Shown: positions 8,127 to 17,748 of the stretch, in pieces
Layout of the letters: each line of letters opens with the position of its first letter
How positions within the stretch are numbered: the first letter of the stretch is position 1
Source: Fuerstiella sp.
GTDB lineage: Bacteria; Planctomycetota; Planctomycetia; Planctomycetales; Planctomycetaceae
Assembly (NCBI GenBank): GCA_022447185.1
Contig: JAKVAY010000036.1
Span: 107,139-171,138 of the forward strand
DNA: 64,000 nucleotides
Reading direction: 5' to 3'
Made by a program: the position numbers and the translations under genes
Notes under the pieces: generated by a model
The model's database searches: none
What the model saw: only the letters and a program-made list of their open reading frames with translations
Told to the model about the DNA's origin: nothing

Positions 8127-9779
8127 ATGACACTGATCGCGCTGATGATGCTGGCCGCTGACCCGCTGGCCACCCCCCTGCCGGAAGTCGTGCTGCTCGA
8201 TTTCACGGCCAGTTACTGTGGTCCATGTCAGGAGATGGTTCCTGCAATCCAGGAAATGCAGAAGCTGAACTATCCGATTCGCAAAGTCGATATCACCAAA
8301 CATCCGGAGATCAGTCGCCAGTTTCAGGTTGAAAAGATTCCAACATTCATCCTGCTGGTGAACGGCACAGAGAAAAAACGGATTGTTGGTAAGTGCAGCA
8401 CGGATGAATTGCGGCAGATGATGATTGAGGAGCGGGATGCACTGCGTGCGCGTCGTCAACCCGAAGATGCAACAACTCCTCCGCAGCACGAACCCCGTGC
8501 GGTTGCTCAGAAACACTACCCTGGCAGTTTACGCGGAATTTTTGCCAAGATTCTCGAAGGATTCGGTGGCCACCGGCGGAATACTGGTTTTCTCCATCCC
8601 ACGTTTCGTGCTCAGAGTCCGGAGCCATTGCCAGCTGAGACCGCCGGTGAAGGTCCACTGGCTGCAACAGTGCGCATCCGTGTCTCAAAACAGGACAATG
8701 AGGAAGACATCGGTACCGGTTCGATCGTTCACAGCACGTCAGACACATCCACAATTCTGACGTGTGCTCACTTGTTTCATGATCTCGGTCGGGGAACCAT
8801 CGATGTCGAATTCTTCCGCGATGGCCGAACCTTAAAATACCCGGCGAAAATTGCAGCTCGGGATGACGATCTGGAGTTGGCAATCCTGCAGATTCGAAAC
8901 AACTCAGTCCTGCCGAGTGTGGAACTGGCTCCGGCTGCGGTTGCGGTCCGACCGGGAGACAACGTATTCAGTATCGGCTGTGACAACGGGCAGATGCCGA
9001 CACATATGCCGATCAAAGTGGTGGATAAGGACCGATACGATATTCCGTCTCATATTGTCTGTACAATCGACCCTGCCGTCGGTCGCTCCGGAGGTGGCCT
9101 GTTCAATTCCAGTGGCCAACTGATCGGCGTGTGCAGTTGTGCGGATCGAGATCATCAGGAAGGCCTTTACATGGGCCGCAAACCGACTCGCGGGATGTTT
9201 GAGAAAGCAGGACTGAGTGATTTGCTGACTGTGCGGCGTGATTCCATTCTTGGACCTGAGTTTTCGTCAGAGTCCGATTTTTCCGAAGACGAGTTGATTT
9301 CAGCGATTTTCGATAGTGATGCCGACGGCAATGTCATCTCCGATGAGACCGAGTCTGCAGAATCACCGGCAGATACCGGGAAAACGCACTTTCAGCCGGC
9401 AAAGTTCATGGATGATGGCGATCGCTCAGGACTCACCAGAGACGGTCAGGCACCCAGCAGAACTTTGCCGCTGGAAATTACCGTAATCGTCGACACCAAA
9501 GATGATTCACGCCCAAAGGAAGTGGTAGTGATCAGACGTCCAAGTCCCTGGCTGCTCAAACTCCTCACGGGTGACGCGCCCAAGACGTCGGAACTCGCCG
9601 CCGCACGAAAAATGGAATACTCAGCTACAAGTACTCAACCAGTGCAACCACCAGAGAGTTCGCGTCGTTCAGCAACAGGGTATCGCCACAAACCCCATGG
9701 ATCGGCAGATAAGAAATATTCGGCTTCGAATAGGACATCCGATTCACATTCCCGAACACGAACGGCTATGTTCCGTTAG
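8127..9779 (+). CDS. Thioredoxin-trypsin-like protease fusion
   Basis: 550 residues from the ATG at 8127, which has AAGGAA seven bases upstream. Residues 20-105 are a thioredoxin fold with an active site Y30-C31-G-P-C34 (Tyr in place of the usual Trp) and the cis-Pro segment KIPTF. After a linker, residues 180-350 form a trypsin/HtrA-like serine protease: TCAHLF (His215), DDDLELAIL (Asp248) and GRSGGGLF (Ser321). No PDZ domain is seen. The last 200 residues are acidic to basic, Ser/Pro-rich and probably disordered. The very N-terminus is hydrophobic but short, so export is likely rather than certain. A redox module tied to a protease suggests a role in envelope protein quality control; this is inference. 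Confidence 0.8.
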   Translation: MTLIALMMLAADPLATPLPEVVLLDFTASYCGPCQEMVPAIQEMQKLNYPIRKVDITKHPEISRQFQVEKIPTFILLVNGTEKKRIVGKCSTDELRQMMIEERDALRARRQPEDATTPPQHEPRAVAQKHYPGSLRGIFAKILEGFGGHRRNTGFLHPTFRAQSPEPLPAETAGEGPLAATVRIRVSKQDNEEDIGTGSIVHSTSDTSTILTCAHLFHDLGRGTIDVEFFRDGRTLKYPAKIAARDDDLELAILQIRNNSVLPSVELAPAAVAVRPGDNVFSIGCDNGQMPTHMPIKVVDKDRYDIPSHIVCTIDPAVGRSGGGLFNSSGQLIGVCSCADRDHQEGLYMGRKPTRGMFEKAGLSDLLTVRRDSILGPEFSSESDFSEDELISAIFDSDADGNVISDETESAESPADTGKTHFQPAKFMDDGDRSGLTRDGQAPSRTLPLEITVIVDTKDDSRPKEVVVIRRPSPWLLKLLTGDAPKTSELAAARKMEYSATSTQPVQPPESSRRSATGYRHKPHGSADKKYSASNRTSDSHSRTRTAMFR

Positions 9780-9890
9780 AGTGAATGTTGCATTGGTATT
9801 GCCGCATGGAATTCGTTTTGACAGAGCTGTTTCTGCCTCCCGCGAGATCAATCGCGAACTGAATTCTCCTGGTTGCCACAGAGATCTGAC

Positions 9891-11561
9891 ATGTCGGACA
9901 TTCTGCCGAATGGGCCGCAGGATCTGATGCCTTGCCACACGGCATCGGAATCAACGAACCAGACCATTGGTCCGGAAAAGGACCAGAATGAAACGGTTCC
10001 CGGTTTGCGACCGTGGTTGATCTGCCTTTCGGTTTTACCCTTTCTTGCAATCCCGGTCGCTCATCTCCTGTCAGACACCGGGACAGCTACCGGCCTGTTC
10101 CACTATGAATTGCCATATTACGTTGCAAATGGACGGGCAGCTCTGGAACGAGGCAATGGCGTTTTTTACCCCAACCCGTTTGACCCGTCCGCGGACGCTC
10201 CTGCAATCTATGTGCACTGGCTTCCTGAAATGCTGGGAATCGCGACATCTGAAATCGGAGCAGATCCCGGTGAGTTGATCGTGTGGCTGACGTTTGCGAT
10301 GGCACTTGTTTTTGCCGCGGTGACACAACGACTGGCTGCCGCGTGTCTCCCTGTTGAAAGCGCCAACTCCTGCGTTGCGTTTCTTGCAATCATGTGGGGA
10401 GGTGGTGTGCTGGTAACAGGGAATGCAGTGACAAGCTTACTTGTCGGCGACCTGAACATAGACCTGCTTGCGCTGGATCCTGGTAACGGAATGTGGTTCC
10501 TGAACTGGGGTCGCAATGCGCTTTTTCCAACAGAAGCACTCTATCACTCACTGACGGCATGTTGCTGGATCACGGAAATCCGGCGGCGACGAGCGGCAGC
10601 GAACATTTTCCTGCTTCTTTTGGCGACGACTCATCCGTGGTCCGGCCTGGAATTGCTGCTAACGATCAACCTGTGGCGAACTATAGATATTTTGAGGACT
10701 CGCCAGCGAACCGCTGTAATACAGCTGTGTGTTTCACTCACGGTGCTGACGGCGTTCCTGGTGTACTACAGAATTCTGCTGCCCTCGTTCGAGCAGCACG
10801 CGGCGCTGCAACGTGTTTGGGAACTGGATTGGAGTCTCCAATGGTCATCGGCCCTTCCAGCATGGGGGCTCGTGGCACTGGCAACCGTCTACCGCTTGTG
10901 GACAAATCCCTCAGCCATTCGAACAACGACCGTGCAGTTTCTGTTATGTGTTTTACTGGTGTCCGTCGGGCTGTCCCTGCATGACCGTCTGATGAAACCA
11001 GTCCAGCCTCTGCATTTCACACGAGGATATGTCTGGATGCCGTTATGTTTACTGGGCATACCGGCGCTGACTGCAGTCGTCCGCCGATGGTGGACACGGT
11101 CTGTGTGGTCGCGAATTGCTGTCTGCTCTCTCGGACTGATTTTTGTATCTGACAATCTGGTCTTCGGAACGATTCAATCGTGGCGACAGTATCAGCGGGA
11201 AGACGGATTTCATCTGAACGTGCATGATCGGGCATTACTGATCGAGCTGCACGAGAAGCATGCAGAAGCTGTCGTACTGACAGAATCAGAGACACTTAAC
11301 TATTTGCTGCCAACCTATGCAAATCTCCGACCGTGGCTGGGACACAAGTTTAATACACCTGAATACCCGATGCGACGTGCCGTCATGCAGCGATGCTTTG
11401 CCGGGGCTTCTGTCTCTGTATCGGACATCCCGTCTGATGTGACCTTGTTATGCGTTCGGCCAACACGCGATTGCCACCCGCTGACTGAAAGCGCACTCTG
11501 GCTGGACTGTGGAGCCCGGAACGGCGAATGGTCGATCTGGCTGAAAGTCGGTGCGAAGTGA
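9891..11561 (+). CDS. Polytopic integral membrane protein, unknown
   Basis: About 556 residues from the ATG at 9891. It is mostly hydrophobic, with roughly ten or more membrane segments, for example PWLICLSVLPFLAIPVAHLL, VWLTFAMALVFAAVTQRLAA and FLLCVLLVSVGLSL. A hydrophilic loop after the first segment contains YELPYYVANGRAALE and AIYVHWLPEML, and a C-terminal soluble part of about 100 residues follows. The plan resembles polyprenyl-phosphate-sugar-dependent glycosyltransferases or related multi-membrane proteins, but I see no diagnostic catalytic motif, so function is left open. It follows the protease fusion by about 110 bases on the same strand; linkage is possible. Confidence 0.6.
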   Translation: MSDILPNGPQDLMPCHTASESTNQTIGPEKDQNETVPGLRPWLICLSVLPFLAIPVAHLLSDTGTATGLFHYELPYYVANGRAALERGNGVFYPNPFDPSADAPAIYVHWLPEMLGIATSEIGADPGELIVWLTFAMALVFAAVTQRLAAACLPVESANSCVAFLAIMWGGGVLVTGNAVTSLLVGDLNIDLLALDPGNGMWFLNWGRNALFPTEALYHSLTACCWITEIRRRRAAANIFLLLLATTHPWSGLELLLTINLWRTIDILRTRQRTAVIQLCVSLTVLTAFLVYYRILLPSFEQHAALQRVWELDWSLQWSSALPAWGLVALATVYRLWTNPSAIRTTTVQFLLCVLLVSVGLSLHDRLMKPVQPLHFTRGYVWMPLCLLGIPALTAVVRRWWTRSVWSRIAVCSLGLIFVSDNLVFGTIQSWRQYQREDGFHLNVHDRALLIELHEKHAEAVVLTESETLNYLLPTYANLRPWLGHKFNTPEYPMRRAVMQRCFAGASVSVSDIPSDVTLLCVRPTRDCHPLTESALWLDCGARNGEWSIWLKVGAK

Positions 11562-11852
11562 TGCGAATGACGTGTATGCACATGCCGAAAAGCCGCAGGA
11601 ACACCCGGGGCATGATCACTGTTTTCCAGGAGAGTACGACGGTTGTGAAGAACTCCAAGCAGGTAACAATGTCGATTCAGACCCCGACCAGCTGATTCAG
11701 CTCAATGTGGTTGTCACGAACCATGAAATCGGCCGTGACTTGGGTTTCGCTTTTGTCCTACACTTGATCAGTTCCCGTAGTTTCGACTTTTGATGGACGT
11801 CTCGATGCTGTGGATGAACTGCCAGTCACTCAATTTGCCCGGAGTCGCAGGG

Positions 11853-13826
11853 ATGCTGCCGTCGTGTCGAATTCGTTGTTATTTTCTGCTTATTCTGGTC
11901 TGCACCGGAACTGAATCCGGCTGGGCACAGAAATACACCGCAGAACAGATACTGAAACCGTATCGCCCGCTGCAGAAGAATGTCGAATATGAAACACCGC
12001 CGCCTGCAGAGTTTACCAGGTGCCGAGTCGAGGTTGAGCACGAAGACGGCAATGCAGGGTTTGTTGTCTATGGTCCCGCAGGACAGGTCCTCCGTCGATT
12101 CACGGACACAAATGGGGATCAGAACCCGGACGTCTTTCGATATTATCAACACGGTCTTGAGGTCTACCGGGACATCGACAGCAACTTCAACAGAAAGCCG
12201 GACCAGTATCGATGGATGAACCTGGGTGGTACGCGCTGGGGACTGGACGTCAATGAAGATGGAAAAATCGACGAGTGGAAGATGATTTCCGCTCCCGAGG
12301 CTGCTCAGGTAGCGATCGAAGCAATGACGCGCAACGATGTGCACGTCCTTGGAACGGTACTCATCAATGCATCGGACATGCATCAGCTGAACGTGGCCCC
12401 GACTCTGACGGAAGAAATGCTCAAATCGGTAGCCAGACCGGCAGCGCGGCTAAAACAGCAACTGGCTGCTTCCCGCACCATCAACAAAAACACGAAATGG
12501 GTGCGTTTTGATCCGCCTGTCCCCGCGTTGATTCCGGCAGATGGCAGACGATTCAATCAGGACCTTATGGTCTACGAAAACGCGATGGCGTTCGTTCGAA
12601 ATCAATCCAGTTCCGAAATCGATGATCTGGTTTTGATTGGAGAGATGGTGCGAGTGGGGGATGTCTGGAAGCTGACACAACTGCCGAGACCTCTCGATGA
12701 AAAGAATTCTCAGATTGCAATTGGTGGCATACTCATGCAGCCAGCCAACGCTTTATCGATGGTCACAGCTGCAGATTCCGTCCCTGAGGAGATGCAGGTG
12801 CTTCTCAAAAAGCTGGAAGTGATCGACACTTCCATGCCCGGTGAGAATGCAACGGCCGCAGACCTGATTGAATACAACCAAAAACGAGCCGACATCATTG
12901 AACAGATCGTTCCACTGGTGAAGGGTGAAAAGCTGCGTAACGACTGGATTCGTCAATATGCAGATGGTCTTGCCGCAGCTGTTCAGACAGGAGGTTACCC
13001 GGATGGACTCAAACGCCTTTCTCAACTGCAAGAGCAGTTGAGAAAGGATCCGCAAATGCAGGGATACGTCTGGTACCGACGTTTACTCGCAGAATATGCC
13101 GTTCGACTGCAGAACAGTGAGGAAGAAGACCAGCGTGCGGCAACTCAGGAATGGTGGTTGAGTGAGCTGGAGAAATATGCGAAGAAATGGCCAAAGTCTG
13201 ATGACGCTGCGGACGCTGTCATTCAGTTGGCGATCAGCCTGGAAATCATGGGACGTCTGGATGACGCACGGGGGTGGTATCAACGTCTGGCAGCTAATCA
13301 CCCTCGTACGAATGGTGGAATTCGGGCTCGAGGTGCATTGCGCCGTCTGGATCTCACAGGCAAAAAACTTGAACTCAATGGCCCGTCACTTACCGGACAG
13401 AATATTGCAGCGTCTCAATTTCAGGGTCGTGTTCTGCTGGTGGTCTTTTGGGCCACCTGGGCGACGCCGTACGCCAAAGACCTGCCGGCACTTGAAGCCG
13501 TCTATACAAAGCATCGTAAAGCCGGGTTTGAAGTCCTGGGTGTGAATCTCGACCCGAATGCCGCAGCCCTCAAACCCTTTATTGATAAGTACGGTGGGCA
13601 CTGGCATCATATCCGTGATGCAGGCGGAATGGATGGGAAACTGGCCAGAGACTTTGGCATTGTTTCCATGCCCACCATGTTTCTTGTTGACCGTCAAGGC
13701 ATCGTTGCTGGCGGGATTACGACCGAGAATCTGGATCAAGCCGTACAAAACCTGCTTCAGGGCAAGACACTGGGTGATGCGTCACAAACTCCTGGAGCGG
13801 CCGCTGTTCCCCGAGCAAAGAACTAA
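11853..13826 (+). CDS. Exported TlpA-like protein lacking the CxxC cysteines
   Basis: 657 residues from the ATG at 11853, preceded by GGAG. This start opens a good signal peptide (CYFLLILVCTG, cleavage near WAQ). Near the N-terminus are three Asp/Asn-rich loops like calcium-binding EF-hand loops (DTNGDQNPD, DIDSNFNRKPD, DVNEDGKID). A long helical middle with TPR-like character follows (WWLSELEKYAKKWPKSDDAA, LDDARGWYQRLAANHP). The last 140 residues are a TlpA/AhpC-type thioredoxin fold: GRVLLVVFWATWATPY, FEVLGVNLD, then SMPTMFLVD. Where family members carry WCxxC, both cysteines are missing (WATPY). It probably has no redox activity and may be a structural or binding protein; calcium binding is inferred only from the loops. 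Confidence 0.75.
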   Translation: MLPSCRIRCYFLLILVCTGTESGWAQKYTAEQILKPYRPLQKNVEYETPPPAEFTRCRVEVEHEDGNAGFVVYGPAGQVLRRFTDTNGDQNPDVFRYYQHGLEVYRDIDSNFNRKPDQYRWMNLGGTRWGLDVNEDGKIDEWKMISAPEAAQVAIEAMTRNDVHVLGTVLINASDMHQLNVAPTLTEEMLKSVARPAARLKQQLAASRTINKNTKWVRFDPPVPALIPADGRRFNQDLMVYENAMAFVRNQSSSEIDDLVLIGEMVRVGDVWKLTQLPRPLDEKNSQIAIGGILMQPANALSMVTAADSVPEEMQVLLKKLEVIDTSMPGENATAADLIEYNQKRADIIEQIVPLVKGEKLRNDWIRQYADGLAAAVQTGGYPDGLKRLSQLQEQLRKDPQMQGYVWYRRLLAEYAVRLQNSEEEDQRAATQEWWLSELEKYAKKWPKSDDAADAVIQLAISLEIMGRLDDARGWYQRLAANHPRTNGGIRARGALRRLDLTGKKLELNGPSLTGQNIAASQFQGRVLLVVFWATWATPYAKDLPALEAVYTKHRKAGFEVLGVNLDPNAAALKPFIDKYGGHWHHIRDAGGMDGKLARDFGIVSMPTMFLVDRQGIVAGGITTENLDQAVQNLLQGKTLGDASQTPGAAAVPRAKN

Positions 13827-13896
13827 CTCTACACATCAACGAGATTACAGTACTGCCGCAGAGACGCGGTGCAGCAAAGGCAGCACGACGCCCTCA

Positions 13897-15813
13897 CTAC
13901 ACTCCCACAATCGACGACCGACCACTGGCCAGGTTCAGCATGAAATCCTGGGTACGTTCGGCAAGTTGGTTTCCATCGGGAGCCAGGCCGGAAAGAATCA
14001 TGGCGTTTGCATGCAGCTGTCGACCGCAGTTACGAATGAATTCTGCATTATCATCATTGGTGACAATCTCACAAAGTCGGGCCACAAGTGGTGCATCAGG
14101 ATTGACTTCAAGGATCATCTTCGAAAGTTCAAAGTCCGGTGTATTGCTCTGCAGAACTTTCTGCATCGTCGTACTCATGGATCCCTGAGCATTCACGAGA
14201 CAACAGGCGCTTTCGGTCAGCCGCTCTGATCGACGAATCTCTTCAACGCTGTCGCCGAGTGCATCTTTGAACAATTTGATCACCTGATTAAAGCCTGTTC
14301 GAGTTTCCTTGTTGTCTTCGTTTTTCTCGTCACCATCCTGGTTATTCTCGCTGTCGACAGCTTCGGCTTTCGGCAGCTCAAGTTCCGCCGAATCAACCGA
14401 AGTCACATCACGCCCGTCAAAACTTCCAAGCGTCGTCAGCAGATATTCATCCGCGGGATCCGTCAACAGGAGAACTTCCAGATTCCGTTCCCGGAAAATT
14501 TCAAGGTTGGGGTCCCGCAGTGCAGTGGCAGCGTCGGTCGCGGTAACGAAGTAAATTTGTTTTTGATGTTCACTGGCTCGTGCGCAATATCCGGCAAGCG
14601 ACACAAGGCCGTCTTCGGCTGTCGTGTCAGTCGACTGAAACCTCAGAAGGTTTCCCAATCTTTCACGATTTTCGAAGTCTTCGCCAATACCTTCACGAAG
14701 AACGGATCCAAATTCACGATAGAACTCTGCATACTTCGCCGAATCGTCGTCCGCCAGACTGCCGAGGTGGTCAAGCACTTTTTTAGTGATCACGCGACGC
14801 ATCTTCGCAAACACGGTGTTGTCCTGCAGGGCTTCGCGTGACACATTCAGCGGCAGATCGGCTGAGTCCACGATTCCACTCAAAAAACGAAGGTAGTCCG
14901 GCAACAGATCACGGTTGTCGTTTTGGACCAGGATTCGCTTGGCGCACAAATGCAACCCGTGTTCGGAGCGGCCGAAACCCATGCGTTCAAGGTTCGTTTC
15001 CGGACAGTAAAGAATGCTGTAAAACTGAAACGGTGAGTCCGCTGACAGGTGCAAATGCCATTTGGCAGACTGACCCGGGTGCGTCAGATATTCGAAGAAC
15101 CCGCTGTAATCTTCGTCACTCAGGGAATTCTTTGGTTCAACCCATATCGGCGGCTGATCGTTAACGTGTTCATCACCAAGGTAGACTGGATGCGGTACAA
15201 ACGTCGAGTATTTGCGAAGAATGTACTTGAGTCGGGCCGGCTCTGTGAATTCGTCCATGCCTTCCTTAAGGTGCAGCCGGATTTCTGTTCCCTGTTCGAT
15301 CTCTTCTTCAACGGCTTCGATTGTGAATGACCCATCCCCCAGTGATTCCCAGACCCAGCCTGAATCATCGTGTACGCTGCGTGTGCGAAGCTCAACTCGC
15401 TCTGCAAGCATGAATGACGAATAAAATCCAACTCCAAACTGTCCGATCAACGACACGTCTGTTGATTCATCAGACGACTCGCCGAGTTGCTGCAGATATT
15501 CCAGTGAACCACTATGAGCAATCGTACCCAGGTTTCGGACGAGATCTTCATGCGTCATTCCGATTCCGCTGTCACGGATCGTCAGAATCCGAGCCTCCTT
15601 GTCCGGAGTCATTGTAATCCGCAGGTCGTCGGCACTAATGCCGGAATCCGTGAGCGATGCATGTCGTCGCCTGTCAATTGCGTCGGACGCATTCGACACA
15701 AGTTCACGAATCGTAATCTCGCGGTTTTGATAAAGCGATTTTGAAAGCAGATGCAGCAAACGACTGATCTCAGCTTGAAACGTGAATTTTTCCTTAGTGA
15801 CATCTGCAGTCAT
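13897..15813 (-). CDS. htpG: Chaperone HtpG (Hsp90 family)
   Basis: ATP-dependent cytoplasmic chaperone. 638 residues, typical length. The N-terminal GHKL ATPase domain is clear: FQAEISRLLHLLSKSLYQNR, ELVSNASDAIDRRR, ILTIRDSGIGMT, GTIAHSG and GQFGVGFYSSFMLA. The middle domain includes YSGFFEYLTHPGQSAKWHLH and GIVDSADLPLNVSREALQ, with the catalytic-loop Arg context. The C-terminal dimerisation region follows a short acidic linker (DSENNQDGDEKNEDNKET). No CIRCE-like or other heat-shock operator was found just upstream. It is convergent with the TlpA-like gene, with 70 bases between them. Confidence 0.97.
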   Translation of the reverse strand: MTADVTKEKFTFQAEISRLLHLLSKSLYQNREITIRELVSNASDAIDRRRHASLTDSGISADDLRITMTPDKEARILTIRDSGIGMTHEDLVRNLGTIAHSGSLEYLQQLGESSDESTDVSLIGQFGVGFYSSFMLAERVELRTRSVHDDSGWVWESLGDGSFTIEAVEEEIEQGTEIRLHLKEGMDEFTEPARLKYILRKYSTFVPHPVYLGDEHVNDQPPIWVEPKNSLSDEDYSGFFEYLTHPGQSAKWHLHLSADSPFQFYSILYCPETNLERMGFGRSEHGLHLCAKRILVQNDNRDLLPDYLRFLSGIVDSADLPLNVSREALQDNTVFAKMRRVITKKVLDHLGSLADDDSAKYAEFYREFGSVLREGIGEDFENRERLGNLLRFQSTDTTAEDGLVSLAGYCARASEHQKQIYFVTATDAATALRDPNLEIFRERNLEVLLLTDPADEYLLTTLGSFDGRDVTSVDSAELELPKAEAVDSENNQDGDEKNEDNKETRTGFNQVIKLFKDALGDSVEEIRRSERLTESACCLVNAQGSMSTTMQKVLQSNTPDFELSKMILEVNPDAPLVARLCEIVTNDDNAEFIRNCGRQLHANAMILSGLAPDGNQLAERTQDFMLNLASGRSSIVGV

Positions 15814-15900
15814 ATCTCTAACTCTTCTTTAATTTGGGACTGATCTATGTAATGAACCGGCCGTCACCGAACACAGGCAACGCGCCATATTAAGGCATTA

Positions 15901-16524
15901 TCACACGGCATGACTTGTCGCGGATTCTTCAGACGTCTCCACTCGTGACTTGATCAGATTCCAGATTTTCATCGTGGACACTGGCCAGCATTCCTGCAAC
16001 TGCCAGCCAGTCGGTACGGACAATTCAAACAACCGGGGAGTTCGTATCAAAAGCACCGCGTCCTCCGACGTGACAGCAGGACGTGCCAGACGTGTCAAAG
16101 ACTTACTCAACACGCGACCTGGCTCCATTGCCGGACAGTCCGCATACGGTGGATCAAAAAAAACGAGCGTATAAGGCAGCATTCCATCGCTCCCACGCGG
16201 CACAAAAGATGTATATCGAACATCTGTTTTCCAGCACACTGTTGGAAATTCACTCGCAAGAAGTCGGACGTTTTCTTTGAGACTCCGGTGCACAATCGGT
16301 GTGGCCTCGAAAAATACACATGACGTTGCTCCACGACTGATGGATTCCAGCCCCATTGTGCCAATGCCGGAATAGATATCAGCCACTCGCGCTTCTGGTA
16401 CGATATCGACAATGCGATCGAACACCACCTGCCGAACTCGATCTGTATACGGTCGAGTCACGATACCCTTTGGTGTCATCAGCTGACGCCGGCGTAATTG
16501 TCCTCCGATGATCCTCACGCCCAT
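15901..16524 (-). CDS. rsmD: 16S rRNA (guanine-N2)-methyltransferase RsmD
   Basis: SAM-dependent methyltransferase that modifies G966 of 16S rRNA during 30S assembly. About 207 residues from the ATG at 16524; the upstream start at 16536 is TTG and less likely. Signature segments: MGVRIIGGQLRRRQL, TRPYTDRVRQVVFDRI, VADIYSGIGTMGLESISRGA (SAM site), CVFFEATPIVHRSLKENV, and FFDPPYADCP, whose DPPY is the catalytic N-methyltransferase motif. The C-terminus extends about 30 residues past the family core. It lies on the minus strand after htpG's start, with the HU gene divergent on the other side. Confidence 0.92.
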   Translation of the reverse strand: MGVRIIGGQLRRRQLMTPKGIVTRPYTDRVRQVVFDRIVDIVPEARVADIYSGIGTMGLESISRGATSCVFFEATPIVHRSLKENVRLLASEFPTVCWKTDVRYTSFVPRGSDGMLPYTLVFFDPPYADCPAMEPGRVLSKSLTRLARPAVTSEDAVLLIRTPRLFELSVPTGWQLQECWPVSTMKIWNLIKSRVETSEESATSHAV

Positions 16525-16720
16525 ATCTCGGTGCAATCTGTTATGTTACGCGTTGGGCGAAGCCTGAAAGGTGGCCAGCCAAAATGGTACAAATTTAGAG
16601 TATCTCCTGTCCCACAAAACGTTGTCTGATCCGTTCGATAGAGTCTGATCACAAGGGTTGTGATTCAATTTTGACCCGTAAGAAAACAGGGTTTTTGTGA
16701 GAATTGCTGTTTCCAGGCCG

Positions 16721-16750
16721 TTGACAGTCGATACAAATCCCAATTAACTT
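16721..16750 (+). promoter_or_regulatory. Possible promoter of the HU gene (weak)
   Basis: TTGACA, a perfect -35 box, lies at 16721-16726. About 18 bases on is TAACTT at 16745-16750, a poor -10. It sits about 100 bases before the HU start in the 329-base gap between rsmD and HU, where nothing else stands out. Confidence 0.3.
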
Positions 16751-16853
16751 CGCTGACATGAGCTCAGGACTTACCGGTCATGTTCGATTCGGTGGAATGA
16801 GACATCTGGGTGTTCGTTCCGGGACAATCACCAATTAAAGGAGTCTGGTCACG

Positions 16854-17162
16854 ATGGCAAAGGACAAACCACGTTCCAAGTCCGATATCCTCAATGAACT
16901 AGCGGACATGACTGAACTGAGCCGTAAAGAGGTTTCGGCTGTCCTTGATTCTCTTGAAGAACTGATCGAAAAGGACCTTACCAAAGGTTGCGGAACCTTC
17001 AATCTTCCTGGAATGCTGAAGATTTATGTCCACAATAAACCGGCAACCAAGGAGAGACCGGGACGAAACCCCGCAACGGGCGAAGAAATCATGATCTCTG
17101 CAAAGCCCGCGTCCAAGGTTGTAAAAGTACGAGCGCTCAAGAAGCTCAAAGAGATGATTTAG
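16854..17162 (+). CDS. HU/IHF-family DNA-binding protein
   Basis: Small histone-like nucleoid protein, 102 residues (HU is normally about 90). Start supported by an AAAGGAG ribosome site 9-12 bases upstream. Seen: an N-terminal helical dimer region (LNELADMTELSRKEVSAVLD), the beta-sheet motif FNLPGMLKIY, and the DNA-binding arm with GRNPATGEEIMI around the conserved proline, followed by AKPASKVVKVRALKKLK. It keeps the family's RNPxTGE-type arm. It may bend DNA or act as a general packaging protein; I cannot separate HU from IHF here. A short Lys-rich tail is normal. Confidence 0.92.
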   Translation: MAKDKPRSKSDILNELADMTELSRKEVSAVLDSLEELIEKDLTKGCGTFNLPGMLKIYVHNKPATKERPGRNPATGEEIMISAKPASKVVKVRALKKLKEMI

Positions 17163-17343
17163 TACAAACCATCACTCAATCGAGAGTTTTGGCGTGCTGC
17201 TCATCGAGTGGCTTCTCTGTTTCTCCGATTAAGATAGTCCAATTAATTACTGACGGACGTTTTTAGATTATTCGTCACTGCCTGACTAAAGCCCCCATGT
17301 CTCTTATTTTATCTGATGTGGAGACGGCAGAGCTTTCAGGTAG

Positions 17344-17372
17344 TTGACGGGCAGGCTGAGTGTGCGTAGAAT
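17344..17372 (+). promoter_or_regulatory. Sigma70 promoter of csrA
   Basis: TTGACG (17344-17349), a 17-base spacer, then TAGAAT (17367-17372). Both boxes match the vegetative consensus in five of six positions. Transcription would start near 17379, giving a leader of roughly 70 bases before the csrA ATG at 17451. Confidence 0.7.
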
Positions 17373-17450
17373 TTCGCCGATGCAGTGATGCACAACCGCT
17401 CTTTCAGCAGGGTTTCTGTTGGTCGATTCGGTTTGAGCAGAGGTTCTCCC

Positions 17451-17660
17451 ATGTTAGTCTTGTCACGTAAAAAAAACGAAAGCATCGTGATCAATGATGA
17501 CATCGTTGTCACGATTGTAGAGGTACGTGGTGACAAAGTGCGCCTTGGGATTGAAGCCCCGAGGGATGTTCCCGTTCATCGGCGGGAGGTCCTCGACGCA
17601 ATTGTGCGAGAGCAGGAATTAGCTGACGCGGGCAAAGCGAACGAATCTCAGGCGGAATAA
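17451..17660 (+). CDS. csrA: Carbon storage regulator CsrA
   Basis: RNA-binding post-transcriptional regulator that binds GGA-containing leaders. 69 residues from the ATG at 17451; a longer frame from 17385 is not family-like. The family core is intact: MLVLSRKKNESIVINDDIVV, VTIVEVRGDKVRLGIEAPRD and VPVHRREVLDAI, which includes the RNA-contacting Arg in VHRREV. The C-terminus is slightly long and charged (ELADAGKANESQAE). It stands alone with its own promoter between HU and tRNA-Glu. Its likely targets are not visible in this window. Confidence 0.96.
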   Translation: MLVLSRKKNESIVINDDIVVTIVEVRGDKVRLGIEAPRDVPVHRREVLDAIVREQELADAGKANESQAE

Positions 17661-17748
17661 CAGGAATTCGCGAAGAACTTAGTTGTTGCACGTAGTCGAC
17701 TTAAGTGAAGCCCAGCGCCCAACCGACATCTGAATTGCCGATAAACAG

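Noticed and set aside
15814-15900. CIRCE heat-shock operator upstream of htpG
   Set aside because: No TTAGCACTC-N9-GAGTGCTAA pattern or close variant is present.
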